Positions 46,801 through 55,047 of a stretch of 64,000 nucleotides of DNA are shown in pieces (the first letter of the stretch is position 1; every line of letters starts with the position of its first letter). Both the position numbers and the translations under genes were made by a program. Source of the stretch: a virus. Where the stretch lies: positions 62,001 to 126,000 of IMG/VR virus record IMGVR_UViG_3300025141_016305; one strand, given 5' to 3'. The notes under the pieces are model-generated. The model was not told the origin of the DNA and made no database searches. It saw nothing but the letters and a program-made list of their open reading frames with translations.

Positions 46801-49800
46801 ATTGTACATTGGAGTCGTAACTGTATCTACTTAAGTCTTCGTTGATTTTACTTAAGTATTGCTGAGCGAAAACCTCTCTTTTGGATATAATTTCCTGCTG
46901 TGGCGAAGGTTCGATTGACCTAAGCAGAAGATTTTGAAACTCTTCTGGAATGGGGTCACAATATCTAAAGTGCTGTTCTTCTGGGAAGAGCTTGTTGTCT
47001 TTTACGATTATGACTTGCGAGTCTTTATCCAGATAAGTTCCAAACTCCTTTAAAGAAATTTCTGGACCGAAGTCCTTCACCTCTCTTGGGAACTTAAGAG
47101 TCAAAACATTCTCAACAGATGTGCTAATTACGGATTGACGACCTTCATACTCTCGCCTATTTTCTTGGGCAATATCATGTACATCCTTTAGAAATACCAT
47201 ATATTCCGATTTTGTTTGTGTGGCAAAAACCTTTGGTGCTTCTCTTTCCAATATTTGTGATAATTCTCTGAGTCTTTCAAGTAATTTATTTTGCTTTTCT
47301 GGTAGTGTGATTTTATCCCCTACAAACTCATTTTCTTGCCCTTCTGCCAAGCGAATATTCGCGGCATCTTCCGAAAAGAAGTCCTTAAAAACCAACAAAT
47401 CTTTGAAATTTTGAGTTTCTGCAGTTGTGACCTCTTCCCCAAACCCAATTGGTGATAGAACCACTTGTAATGCCGCGGAGTCTTCCGGGCTTAGGTTCTT
47501 TAGTTGCTCTACGCTTATGACCGTTGGTGGCGAAAAGTTTTCTCTATACTTAACAGTTACAAAACTTCTCTCCTCAGTTGAAGGATCAATGTATTCTGCT
47601 GCCTCATAAACACTATATAAAATCTGGAACTGTTCCTCTATCGACTCTTGTGTTATAACTTGCTGAAATCTATCTCCTTGACTAGCATATCTTCTTATTG
47701 ATTCTGCTGCAGATTCGAACCTCAAGACTGCAGTGGCGTTGAAATTTGGATCTCCAGGGCGGGCGACACTCGGTACTTCTGTTGATAAGTTTGGAACAAA
47801 GGCTCCAAGAGAATTAACATAGGATGATTTTGCTTTTTCAAAAACACCTTTTGTTGTTCTTTCAATTGCCTCATTTAAACTATTTGGAAAAGAATTGAAC
47901 AGTGCATTTGAGTCGCCAACTCTAAATAGTTCTTCAGCTATTGGAGCTAAGCCATTTTCAGATAGGGCCTTTTGAGCTTCGAATTCGTCCAAAAGGTTCT
48001 GCTCTGCTAACTCTAAAGCTCTCCTAATTTCGTCATCTTGGACATTATCATTAGCCATAATCTTACGACGAATTTCATTCAACACTTCTGTTGTGGTTTC
48101 GCAAGTTGCGGCGCCAGCTATAGTACTGGTGGCTTGCAAGGCATCACACAGCGTAGATGGGACAAATGAACTAATAGTGTCAAAAAACTCAATTATATCT
48201 TCGTGAGTTTGAAAGCTATTCTGTAAATCAAATGTTTGAGAGAGGCGCCCAAGTATTCCCACCGCAGAGGGAGGGATTGGCTCACCAGAAAAAAGTCTAC
48301 ACAACTCTTCCCCTGAAAGTGTCCTCAAGGAAGCGTCTATGAAATCTGCGGCCTTCTCTCTATCTTCGTTTTCTAGTCGCAAATTAAACATTGCATCAGC
48401 CAGTGCTTTTTGTACAAAAGGAGACAAGCCTTCACCGCTTCCAAATGTGTTGGAAAACTGATCGGCACAGAATGGAAATTCTAAAAATTGAAGTATGGTA
48501 CGTAAAAATGTGCATATCAATCTATTAATAATCTCTTGCAATTTTTTATATAAAAGATCAAGAAAATCCACATCAAAACCAAAAATTGGTATTCTATCTG
48601 GTATTGGTATATTAAAGTTTGGTATTTTTATTGAAAACCCCGGAAGTTTTGCACACTTTAAATAATCACAAAGCAAACCAGTTAAATTAAGCTTTTTAAA
48701 AATCTCCTCTTTTAAGAGGTGTGCATTACATGTATCACCAAGCATGCTCAGTATCTCGTCTTTACCATAAGGGGTATCTGCAACATTTTTTGTTAGAAAA
48801 TTAATTTCTGTTAGTTTTTCTGCCCATTCAACTTGTGCTTGTGCGCCTTGTTTGGCCCACGAGCCAGCTTTGTGCCAATAGGCTTCATCCTCGTTTGTGC
48901 TTGTTCCGCTAGCGGAGATTCCCAGATTAAATGTGTGCTCCAACAAATAAGCAATTCCATTTTTTGGATCAAAAAGATCAGCGCAGCCGAAACCACCAGT
49001 ATCAACTTGATTTGATATATTGTCTGTAATTCCACTCACAATTGGAATTGGAGTGCTTGTCATTTGTCTGATTCTTGCCAAATACCCGACAGCATATGGT
49101 TTCATAAACTCCGTCGGCGCATGTACCTCTCTTGACCTAGGTGTCATACCGGGGGCGCGGGGTGCCATAACTGCAGTGTCTTCATATATAATTGCATTGC
49201 TTGTGACTATTTTGCTTATTATGATCACCGGGGATTTTGAAATAATTCGCTCCCGGGCGCGGTCTGTTTCGTAGTCTCCTAGTAAGCCCAAGCCTTCATT
49301 GCCCGGAATTGTAAAATCAAAATGAATTGTTATTTCTGGTGCGAATAGACCTAAATCAGCCCTGGGTGTGTTTGTTGTTATGAAACTAGGATCTCTTTCA
49401 TTGACAAGTGCCTTGATTTGATCCACAAGCATTTGTAAATTATTTGCCTCTTGCAAGGGGTCAAATCCACTGGGGTCAAACTGAAATCGTGCCTCTTTTG
49501 CTTGTTTTGCAGCTTCCCTTATATCTTCTTTGGCCACCTGCAATCTTCTGTCCAACTCTGCGATATCTATGGAAATAGAAAGGGGCGTTGTTTGAAAAGT
49601 GTTCAAAAAATCTGATGCTTTCGGATCAGAATCTGCAGCTAATTTAGACAAAGAGACAAGCGATTCGCCAATTATCTCGCTACCGTCAAATCTACCAAAC
49701 GGACCTAGGTCAATATCTATTCGAGACCTTTCTTGTGCTGACAATTCAGAATCTTCACGTGAAACTTTTAGGGCGGCCTCTCTAAATCTTCTGACTATTT

Positions 49801-51622
49801 CTCTTCTGTTTGCTGCAGCGTACGCTCTATATTCTTTAAATCTTCTTTTGTTTTCTTCTGGGGATAAATCTTCGCATGCCTCATCAATCCTAGCCGCTAG
49901 AGGATCCGGGACAGTATCTGTATAAGAGGACTCTTCTGGGTCGAGTGCAGGAGCTTCTTGAGTTGATATTGAGTACCCTTCCGTTATTAGATTTAATTTA
50001 TCTACATTTATTTCAAAATAGGCACGATAAGGGTCCCCGGTACGAAACGAAGGGGTTCGATATTGAATGAATTTAATTAATGGCTCTTGAAGGTTCAAAC
50101 CCTCTATTTCATCATAAAACTGAACTTCTGATTCTACTATTTCATTTGATTTTGAAAGATTTTCCCTTGTTGTTAATACCCAATATTTAGATCTATCTTC
50201 ACTTGCTATATCGTGCGGAAGCATGTTTGAATGTTCTGGCTGTGGTATGTCCGAGCCCACTACAAAATACTCATCCAAAAACTCTATTTTATCTTTATAT
50301 ATGTACCAGATATCTGGCTTATTATAAAAATCTAACACTTTACTTAAGGCTTTGTCTTCCAAAGATTTTATTGTTTCGGGATCATAATTAAAAATATTTT
50401 CAAAAGTAAACTCTGTGATATCGAAAAATCCAACTGTTTTACTATTCACAACAAATGGATCCGGATCTGTCAGGGGGTCTGGTTGCAAAGCTCTCTCTAT
50501 GTAACCTCTTGCTTGTTCTAAATCAATCGTAGGATCTATTTCATCCTCTGCAATCATTTCCATTGTTTTTACGGCGGCATCATATAATATACTAGCCTTT
50601 GCGGAATCTTGGCCGGTGGCTTTTGGTCTTGCCTTATAAATTATAGAAGCAGCAGACATAGAAATACTTTCTTCCGTCCCGCCAGAACGAACAGCTTCGG
50701 CGCTTGGAGAATCTTGCCCTAAGCGGCTGGCACTTTGCAGCACGGGACCCCTAGGGCGGATTGGGTCCCAATCATAAGAAGCTGGTGCCTTTTCTTTGAA
50801 AATAGCAACGTGGCCTTGGTTGTCTTTTAATGAATTCAAAACGTCTAGAGAGGCGAGCGGAAATGCAGGGGCGAATATTGCTCCTTGGCTTTCTGCAGAG
50901 TCTGGGCGTTGCGCTAAGAGGAGACTAACAAACCGGTTAAATAATTCATATGGTATTATATCTACAACTAGGCCCCCTTCCGCTGTCCCAAAACTTACTT
51001 CTTGTACTGTCCCATCCAAAACTATTGGTCTGGTTATAACATCCTCTCTATGGTAGTACCCTTCATTTGAAAGACCGGAAGCCTGAGGGAGCCATCCATG
51101 CATAACTGCAAGAGTCGCTTCTCCAAGTTGGCCATACTCTCTTTCAAACAAAGTTATAATTGAATCAATAACCTGCAAAGTTAGTGATTCTTTTCTTGCA
51201 ATTTTGCTAGCATTTGAAAGATCATTATACTCAACACCTTTTTCCAACTCGTTCAATTCAGCTATCATTCTATTGACACCAAATTTGTTAAAAAGATAAC
51301 AAAGTATAAAAAACTGGTTATCTAGTTGATATTTCATTATTCGAGATTGCAGGTCTTTATTGAAGGTTGCAACATCTCTAGGCGTAGAGCCAACTCCGGA
51401 AACACAGTCAAACCACCCATTTGGATCGTATGCTACGCCCTCATTTGCTTCTTCTTGTGGAGGTAGGTCTTGGGCTCTAACGACGGACCCTAAAGCTAAT
51501 TTAACAGCGGATATGTCACTACCGATATCGCCTATTTTTCGAGGTCCGAAAGATAAAGTTCTCTCTCCCTTGTCTGTAGTGTGCGTTACTTCTAGCTTGA
51601 ATGATCTGATCGTACTAGACAT
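40802..51622 (-). CDS. Giant baseplate-region protein (3606 residues)
   Basis: 3606 residues, unbroken. No full-length family is recognised. The N-terminal 250 residues are helical with an FKLEVTHTTDKGERTLSFG start. Long charged helical and linker regions follow; around 990-1070 is a Pro/Phe/Leu-rich stretch (PNFNIPIPDRIPIFGF) and hydrophobic helices. Two related segments near 2579-2657 and 2802-2887 form an internal duplication. Several Cys are scattered. The gene lies between the spike-like gene (15 bases upstream) and gp25, the place where simpler contractile phages keep hub or tail-completion genes, so a hub- or wedge-associated scaffold is likely. It is larger than any T4 baseplate protein (gp7 is about 1030). 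Confidence 0.8.
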   Translation of the reverse strand: MSSTIRSFKLEVTHTTDKGERTLSFGPRKIGDIGSDISAVKLALGSVVRAQDLPPQEEANEGVAYDPNGWFDCVSGVGSTPRDVATFNKDLQSRIMKYQLDNQFFILCYLFNKFGVNRMIAELNELEKGVEYNDLSNASKIARKESLTLQVIDSIITLFEREYGQLGEATLAVMHGWLPQASGLSNEGYYHREDVITRPIVLDGTVQEVSFGTAEGGLVVDIIPYELFNRFVSLLLAQRPDSAESQGAIFAPAFPLASLDVLNSLKDNQGHVAIFKEKAPASYDWDPIRPRGPVLQSASRLGQDSPSAEAVRSGGTEESISMSAASIIYKARPKATGQDSAKASILYDAAVKTMEMIAEDEIDPTIDLEQARGYIERALQPDPLTDPDPFVVNSKTVGFFDITEFTFENIFNYDPETIKSLEDKALSKVLDFYNKPDIWYIYKDKIEFLDEYFVVGSDIPQPEHSNMLPHDIASEDRSKYWVLTTRENLSKSNEIVESEVQFYDEIEGLNLQEPLIKFIQYRTPSFRTGDPYRAYFEINVDKLNLITEGYSISTQEAPALDPEESSYTDTVPDPLAARIDEACEDLSPEENKRRFKEYRAYAAANRREIVRRFREAALKVSREDSELSAQERSRIDIDLGPFGRFDGSEIIGESLVSLSKLAADSDPKASDFLNTFQTTPLSISIDIAELDRRLQVAKEDIREAAKQAKEARFQFDPSGFDPLQEANNLQMLVDQIKALVNERDPSFITTNTPRADLGLFAPEITIHFDFTIPGNEGLGLLGDYETDRARERIISKSPVIIISKIVTSNAIIYEDTAVMAPRAPGMTPRSREVHAPTEFMKPYAVGYLARIRQMTSTPIPIVSGITDNISNQVDTGGFGCADLFDPKNGIAYLLEHTFNLGISASGTSTNEDEAYWHKAGSWAKQGAQAQVEWAEKLTEINFLTKNVADTPYGKDEILSMLGDTCNAHLLKEEIFKKLNLTGLLCDYLKCAKLPGFSIKIPNFNIPIPDRIPIFGFDVDFLDLLYKKLQEIINRLICTFLRTILQFLEFPFCADQFSNTFGSGEGLSPFVQKALADAMFNLRLENEDREKAADFIDASLRTLSGEELCRLFSGEPIPPSAVGILGRLSQTFDLQNSFQTHEDIIEFFDTISSFVPSTLCDALQATSTIAGAATCETTTEVLNEIRRKIMANDNVQDDEIRRALELAEQNLLDEFEAQKALSENGLAPIAEELFRVGDSNALFNSFPNSLNEAIERTTKGVFEKAKSSYVNSLGAFVPNLSTEVPSVARPGDPNFNATAVLRFESAAESIRRYASQGDRFQQVITQESIEEQFQILYSVYEAAEYIDPSTEERSFVTVKYRENFSPPTVISVEQLKNLSPEDSAALQVVLSPIGFGEEVTTAETQNFKDLLVFKDFFSEDAANIRLAEGQENEFVGDKITLPEKQNKLLERLRELSQILEREAPKVFATQTKSEYMVFLKDVHDIAQENRREYEGRQSVISTSVENVLTLKFPREVKDFGPEISLKEFGTYLDKDSQVIIVKDNKLFPEEQHFRYCDPIPEEFQNLLLRSIEPSPQQEIISKREVFAQQYLSKINEDLSRYSYDSNVQYAMPSDSDARNLIYGPGTDSLYQKSFEGIMEQIFFKLRGSRMFDEAYGQRVGDRIRGRYIDETTGCLRNRFNLSHYGILSFDKMVIEEIPDLVATELAKPENQPQNLDYSKPGPIESAIQVATLKGFVRICLIELMLKGSIPYSEWDVEGVLGDQFYSDFISRYVYSELQKSQSLKDIWRPVAEKITNISDGQKAVDKMVSTELLLMPDLSKKIYNNVSVSYRDWFINNIPNVDVSSDITEEIFGNRQLWKTSIPETEILNDPFLSIEHYIRVEGGLADFSNLTLDTTRAFDEFLAVIETEEDPSTNLTLKQTTDSIFPPSGGILKALPDSLLSLSMQGGDFAPDLSFLDGTEDPLEAWKNQEIYSIEDLKNLFTQINGLTRRYDNAILPKFGFISTENLESKAHHLAEVIKRSPGRFIKRQRQVLNVSNAGNPYDFFDHKQEDISSLFNTQDLDLSLSTAGTITRQMQKLFLPNSFTKESNRFYLIPMDGETTVDYTSDEREITFQGLTDRALLKSLYNVDHPDQDSNTISRGYKMLGIGNTNHTPLDPDAPWLNVYRYGADGTRVIINNNNFPNDWIKLRNGKTVFLNVYGEMPEQDFNELETLYSTITDAEQENTEDLPEKGFTERWVETVVDLKGHSSIIFNSPGASDDQAISTWPSQMPDDPVTQSFKKLLDYLEEETDLHAGTPPDEARKGQYIEKIINPGNAELQNLVLCTKGARENITSVGLAHSMGYNPYISSEVRVGNQVRRFDRQVLFNKIEEFARNITTGKFSATDRGLNPPNQKVLGVNDYIVPVRILITQVVDDRDGAIKEVFSKVVTPRVMEFSDTSSVDFRKDLLKRAIKKVIDEYIEMIENAYATMNPDSTDQTRSKKYNDVIERISNFPYFIRQSNLQKRDNNRKSFCSVSKIYSYACKIEADEGLGNFSNNQADIDKLFADCGYLMKDNKNILKRPPNYLFYTNPGEETSSHTTGRRGYIEGGEFKELTEEQFQRIRDILSPEARNIAEGQALSAAAAASMEQFEEDTGINFLSASRKIFEQVENAFLGNPDADPTRANLGNINYALGTVEEVIFTDELGKRREHFKNLKSQQRYGLNFLYNTALNMNTLPDRLQRTGNTIVATPLQPARLRNKLAISIANILHWFKQRRVESFWGRTTMPSWLPEKSDVLGGDEYTVTGTGRYGYYVGDETGTPQLGGQYMGPQGRFIEITQAQFERVRDILLPSAGRIRSGIIREDADRLDAASRHQANAFEEDTGLDFEDLSSPLIRRIQGFADGVDPEIFYADLVEEQVRVERGLVDISQSRYSTNWDNNSTRAQVEHIIPSVEIPDMMCGFSPFLGDDRYNPDEFFEAYKSHRMNKDSLLINLASQRILTSPAFIRYRDDMLLVFRFLKKQLQNFEFIVEDRINSSRFVDDIFTANNTDLPTELIRFKDHFTEINLYLMNSLESSVPRLPNGQPAVDPLNHVLDFTNLNDIALNGFPGMERHQKIATFFSRDKYNLVRDKIRAATISNYYHLYRFGFGNSYTNHIQRHAKTFLRRSIQKQHDSWVCALEETGVYYFYNKFKDTFMTELYRQTDSLFDSSVVNYGVRLMHNTPSEDSTALFESIIEKVGSEAYGNLSNEERCYKTVAREGEQKYLYSHPLASHEEDVGFQNFSIVNIQNQYIHSKNERLHKLIEKPECKLALEYIFPVKRYMSIATVFSTSILGGYGKIPADPRTAGGLLTGAKSSLASVFLVCSLSPKEKLNFMSDVTQSEMLKMNLQSSLSDGSNLPCFDFPFDTDLLKMFVEDLYEIIKQMPSIVLRGIANVLDPAYKEMRYHYSNCNLKNLRNSDLKFITAGNTNEMPAGLIDRTRRRQEGGSGHGKYAPIFPTALADMYLSAYLLTPKPFATSRELLSHGPSNTSGWEALGTTVSRMLSYSIGGPLSMMDLSFAFAAPCMEVDVGWDLKWKIGQYGRYGHPMTVFTNLALATPEIKGERELVKKNCSDLLDEDDLCDESEE
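42960..43215 (-). repeat. Internal duplication in the 3606-residue protein, copy 2
   Basis: Residues about 2802-2887: GRFIEITQAQFERVRDILLP, a Ser/Arg/Ala linker, then NAFEEDTGLDFEDLSSP and GFADGVDP. It matches copy 1 (43650-43885) motif by motif and in spacing. Parts of the DNA also match, for example around CCAGTGTC and TCCTC in both copies. Confidence 0.7.
43650..43885 (-). repeat. Internal duplication in the 3606-residue protein, copy 1
   Basis: Residues about 2579-2657: GEFKELTEEQFQRIRDILSP, an Ala-rich linker, then EQFEEDTGINFLSASRK and FLGNPDADP. The corresponding motifs in copy 2 are FIEITQAQFERVRDILLP and NAFEEDTGLDF. Confidence 0.7.
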
Positions 51623-51637
51623 ATTTTATATTCTCCG

Positions 51638-53032
51638 TTAATTAACAGTGTTATATTTGCTGTTAATGTATTCCTCTGATTCGTGATCTAAAAATCTTAT
51701 TTTAAATTGGGCTAAGTTCAACTTGTTAAATGTACATTGCAAGTCCCCTGTTGTCAAGAGTGCAAGATCAGTTGAAATTCCCTTTGCCGCATTCATAAGA
51801 TTCCACAGGGCTGGGCCTGTTGCTGTCTCATGATGGTGCATCGCTAACGTTCGGTTAAATTCGGTCTGAAATGTTATGACATTGTTGATTATTCTTGTTG
51901 TCTCTTCAACTAATTTCACAATTTGCTCAAGTGCCATTTCCAAATTAGACCCAAGAACCATTGGTTGTTGAGGCAGGTCCTGGTCGGGGTGAGTTACTTT
52001 TTTCCCATTATTAGCAACCAGATGAATACCAACATCTGATGCATTGATTTGGTTGCCTTGCGAATTCACGGTCTCATGATTTCCTCTGGTTATAAATTTA
52101 ATATTTTGCCTTGCATGCATCCTTACTCTATCTGCTTTGAGCATAATGGCAGAAGCTGGTGCACCAGGATTATCAATTTTTGTATTTCTATAGGAAAGGA
52201 GCCCAAAGTCATCATATGCGACCATCTCTTTCTTTAGCGGTTTTGAGATTTTAAAATATTCATCAACATCTGTCATTTGACTTATATATATGCGGGCTGC
52301 GTCCATCATCATCCCGGGGTGAATTCCATCACTTAAACGCTTCCCTTGCAAGGAATTGGATCTAACAGTATTATATAAAGGACCAAGAACAATTGGCTTT
52401 CCAGTTCCAAAATCAGCTACTGGGAAAGGTGACATTCTACCTGCCACAATATCAATTGCACCAGCGGCCATATGGTCAGAATATCCAGATTTTTCGCTGC
52501 GGCTAAGAGAATCAGGTGACCAGTTTTCTGTTCTATCCGCCGGGTTCCTATCTCTACCTAAGCAGATCAAAGTATTATTCGCTCCTTGAAGTACAGTATC
52601 CGTTTCCCTATTAAAAAACTCCGGTATTACATGACTTTCGTCAAGTGGCCTATTTCCACTACCATCTGCGGGGGTGTCCGAGGGTCCAGCTAAAAACGAA
52701 AAAGCAGAATCCAAAGGCTTAAAAGAAAAATGGTTTCTCGGTATGCCTTTTGTTTGTACCTTTTTTGTACTATTTTCTGGTGTCCTCTCTTGTGGGCCGG
52801 ATCCAGGGGAAGATGCTGGCGGCTCGTCAGGTGGTGGGCTTTCTCCTCGCAATTTCGCGCCATGAGCCATGGCCCGATCAAAATCTTCTCTCCTGGCTTG
52901 GGCCGCGGTCTCTCTACGCTCAGCGCTTCGCCGCGCAGATTGTTCGAGGCGCAAATCTTCCATAGCATCAGCCTCTGCCTGTGCGGCTCTAGACTTAAAA
53001 TCGTTACCGTTATTGTTGTCGTTATCTGCCAT
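51638..53032 (-). CDS. Spike-like baseplate protein
   Basis: 464 residues. Residues 1-110 are charged, Arg/Glu/Ala-rich and then Pro/Ser-rich, probably helical plus disordered. The C-terminal half carries a pattern I know from phage central-spike-type proteins: IMLKADRVRMHARQNIKFIT, then NSQGNQI, a GIHLVANN strand, QQPMVLGSNLEMALEQIV and a final LAMHHHET helix. Short repeating beta strands (AIMLKADRVRMHAR) suit a beta-helical needle. The location directly before the giant and gp25 genes fits the order spike, gp25, gp6. The match is from memory of a family, so the exact T4 counterpart (gp5 C-terminal part) is tentative. Confidence 0.65.
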   Translation of the reverse strand: MADNDNNNGNDFKSRAAQAEADAMEDLRLEQSARRSAERRETAAQARREDFDRAMAHGAKLRGESPPPDEPPASSPGSGPQERTPENSTKKVQTKGIPRNHFSFKPLDSAFSFLAGPSDTPADGSGNRPLDESHVIPEFFNRETDTVLQGANNTLICLGRDRNPADRTENWSPDSLSRSEKSGYSDHMAAGAIDIVAGRMSPFPVADFGTGKPIVLGPLYNTVRSNSLQGKRLSDGIHPGMMMDAARIYISQMTDVDEYFKISKPLKKEMVAYDDFGLLSYRNTKIDNPGAPASAIMLKADRVRMHARQNIKFITRGNHETVNSQGNQINASDVGIHLVANNGKKVTHPDQDLPQQPMVLGSNLEMALEQIVKLVEETTRIINNVITFQTEFNRTLAMHHHETATGPALWNLMNAAKGISTDLALLTTGDLQCTFNKLNLAQFKIRFLDHESEEYINSKYNTVN

Positions 53033-53044
53033 TTTCTTTCTCTT

Positions 53045-53725
53045 TTATCTGATCGATTTTAAGATGCCAATACTAAAATTGTGTTTATTGGGAAATTCAA
53101 CTGCAGCCATCGCGCCGTTGCGAAGTCCATCAGCTTTATTAACGGAATAGAATCTAGGAAACCTATCCAATCTTTTAATTTGTTTTGGTACAGTTTTATA
53201 CCACTCTGGAGGCACAACTGCACCGGTGGCGTCTTTCTCGACGTACTCATCAGCGTCCATCTCAATACCTTCAAGAGTAAACAAGCCGGAATCGGCCACA
53301 CTACTAAATGGTTTGTCTGGATTAAGAATCGACGCGTCCGAGGGATCCATCAAAGTCATTTCTGAAATAAATCTATCAATTAATTTCATTTCTGGCAACG
53401 GCAAGCATCCTGAAATTTCTGGTATATACACTATTGCCTCTACTATGTTTGCATCTTTTGCATCTTCTGGTGTTTTGCTGCCCATCACCAAAGACAAGAA
53501 TGTATTATCATGTTTTTCCCAAAAAGTTTTATAATCCATATAAGACCAGTGCATGATTATGCCGTTGTAAGTTTGAGATGGCTTGTCTAGGCCCTTGGTA
53601 TTAGGGTGCCTAGGCTCTAACCCTTCTAAGGCATATCTCATAGGGTTGTATCTAAGATTCATCTGATCAGATGGTTGTCTTTTTTTGTCTCTTTCTTCTA
53701 CTGGGCCTGAACCGTAACCTGACAT
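53045..53725 (-). CDS. Hypothetical protein next to the spike-like gene
   Basis: 226 residues, not recognised. The start is hydrophilic (SGYGSGPVEERDKKRQPSDQ). The middle, EAIVYIPEISGCLPLPE, looks like a strand pair followed by a loop, and the C-terminus has short beta strands with AVEFPNKHNFSIGIL. It lies 12 bases before the spike-like gene and one base after the 99-residue gene. An OB-fold or hub role beside the spike is conceivable, but nothing in the sequence proves it. Confidence 0.65.
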   Translation of the reverse strand: MSGYGSGPVEERDKKRQPSDQMNLRYNPMRYALEGLEPRHPNTKGLDKPSQTYNGIIMHWSYMDYKTFWEKHDNTFLSLVMGSKTPEDAKDANIVEAIVYIPEISGCLPLPEMKLIDRFISEMTLMDPSDASILNPDKPFSSVADSGLFTLEGIEMDADEYVEKDATGAVVPPEWYKTVPKQIKRLDRFPRFYSVNKADGLRNGAMAAVEFPNKHNFSIGILKSIR

Positions 53726-53726
53726 C

Positions 53727-54026
53727 TTACTCCTCCTCTTGATCCTGATTTATTAAATCAAAAAGTTCTTGCTTATCTTCTTCCGATATTCCTTCTTTGT
53801 TGTTTTCCTTCTTTTGCATTAAACCTGCCAACTTTACTAGTTGTTCATTTGATCTTTGTAGGGTTTCTAAGTATTTTGCAGCGATTAATCCAACTTCTTT
53901 ATGTCTATCATCAGATATCTGCATGTATTTTAAAAGATTCATAAGCAGGCTTTTTGTGGCTGCTCGATCATCAACTATGTTTTTCGTTGCATCTTCAATG
54001 AAGTCTATAACTGTCTTTTTTGCCAT
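53727..54026 (-). CDS. Small helical protein following the gp55-like sigma gene
   Basis: 99 residues, all helical in appearance. It has an RHKEVGLIAAKYLETLQRSN segment that I recall from uncharacterised large-phage proteins. The C-terminus is hydrophobic-acidic: KQELFDLINQDQEEE. T4 gp55 and gp33 both have short hydrophobic-acidic C-termini that bind the sliding clamp (for example LDFLL in gp33). Together with its place 28 bases after the sigma gene this allows a gp33-like coactivator, but the evidence is thin. Coding is well supported by packing (one base before the next gene). Confidence 0.6.
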   Translation of the reverse strand: MAKKTVIDFIEDATKNIVDDRAATKSLLMNLLKYMQISDDRHKEVGLIAAKYLETLQRSNEQLVKLAGLMQKKENNKEGISEEDKQELFDLINQDQEEE

Positions 54027-54054
54027 ATTTTAATTAGGTATGTGCTAAATTTTA

Positions 54055-54750
54055 CTATTCTTTATCCCACTTTGTTTTAAACAATCTATACTTTTCTCTT
54101 AATTTATTTAGATTATTTACAACTTGTTTTGTATTAAGGCCTGTTAATTCTCTCAAGTACAAATAAACCGCCTTCTTGTTGAATATTTCAATGTCCTCTA
54201 TATTGTGCAGGAGAACTTTTACAGCCTCAAGAACAGATTTTTCGTTTGGTTTTAAATTGCCGTTGTCCCACTTGTCAACTTGGCTTAGCAAACTGTTCCA
54301 AAATTCTATCTCTGTGCGTCTTTCTATATATGAATCAACTTCTGTGTCGGAGGTTCCATTTAGGACATCGGCTCCTCCATTTTCTACAAGGTTCTCATAC
54401 GAAACCTCTCTTTTAATTTTTTTAGAATTCTTTTTTACTTTGTGAATAAACCAATTTTTTGTAACAACAGAGAAATAAGAAAAAGCTTTTGACCCCTTGT
54501 TTGGGTCATATTTTTCTAATATCGTAGTTAGCCAAACTTTACAATCTTCCCTTAAAGAATCAATATTTGGAAGTGTATTGAACTTATAAGTAAAAATGAT
54601 TTTATTAACCATCTCATCAAAAGCAGGCTGGATTAGAGATCCATATAGTTTTTCTCTTTCCTTTTTGCAATTAGTTGATGCATAGCTTACTATTGCATCT
54701 TCATGTAATTTTGTAAAATAATCATTTTTCTTACTTTTCCTTCTTCTCAT
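54055..54750 (-). CDS. 55: Late-transcription sigma factor, gp55-like
   Basis: 231 residues. Residues about 40-110 look like sigma region 2: a helix with FDEMVNKIIFTYKF, then SLREDCKVWLTTILEKYDPN, KGSKAFSYFSVVTKNWFIHK and a basic KVKKNSKK. The phrase D-x-x-K-G-x-x-A-x-x-Y-F/I is typical for gp55-type and sigma70-type factors. gp55 replaces the host sigma on RNA polymerase to read late promoters. The C-terminal part (130-231) is charged and helical and lacks an evident clamp-binding tail. The start abuts the previous stop. The gene is between small proteins and the baseplate block it would turn on. Confidence 0.8.
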   Translation of the reverse strand: MRRRKSKKNDYFTKLHEDAIVSYASTNCKKEREKLYGSLIQPAFDEMVNKIIFTYKFNTLPNIDSLREDCKVWLTTILEKYDPNKGSKAFSYFSVVTKNWFIHKVKKNSKKIKREVSYENLVENGGADVLNGTSDTEVDSYIERRTEIEFWNSLLSQVDKWDNGNLKPNEKSVLEAVKVLLHNIEDIEIFNKKAVYLYLRELTGLNTKQVVNNLNKLREKYRLFKTKWDKE

Positions 54751-55047
54751 TTAGTCTTCACCTAATCCAATTTCTTTTGTTTCTTTTGACTCGTTCAATA
54801 CCAAGTCCAGTCCACCTAGTATTGCTACTAACTCTCTACTATGCTCTAAAAGGTTGTGTAATGTGGTGTCACCATAAAACATTTCAAGTTCATGAATGCT
54901 ATTAATATGACTAGAAAAATCTGTGATCATCTCTGACAATGACTCCATATCTTGATTAGCTGTTGCTATAATTTGCAATAACCATCTTACATATAGCATT
55001 AAAACTAAAACTATCAATAAACTCACTATAAACAACCAAAACCACAT
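54751..55047 (-). CDS. Small single-pass membrane protein
   Basis: 98 residues. Residues 1-28 are very hydrophobic (WFWLFIVSLLIVLVLMLYV), a membrane anchor with the rest probably facing the cytoplasm or periplasm as a helical, acidic domain. No family is recognised. It overlaps the zinc-ribbon gene by one base and abuts the sigma gene, so it is part of the same operon. Function unknown. Confidence 0.6.
   Translation of the reverse strand: MWFWLFIVSLLIVLVLMLYVRWLLQIIATANQDMESLSEMITDFSSHINSIHELEMFYGDTTLHNLLEHSRELVAILGGLDLVLNESKETKEIGLGED

Noticed and set aside
48420-48660. Hydrophobic stretch in the 3606-residue protein as true membrane helices
   Set aside because: It is Pro- and Phe-rich with charged residues in between, more like a buried core or hinge of a structural protein than a bilayer-spanning segment.
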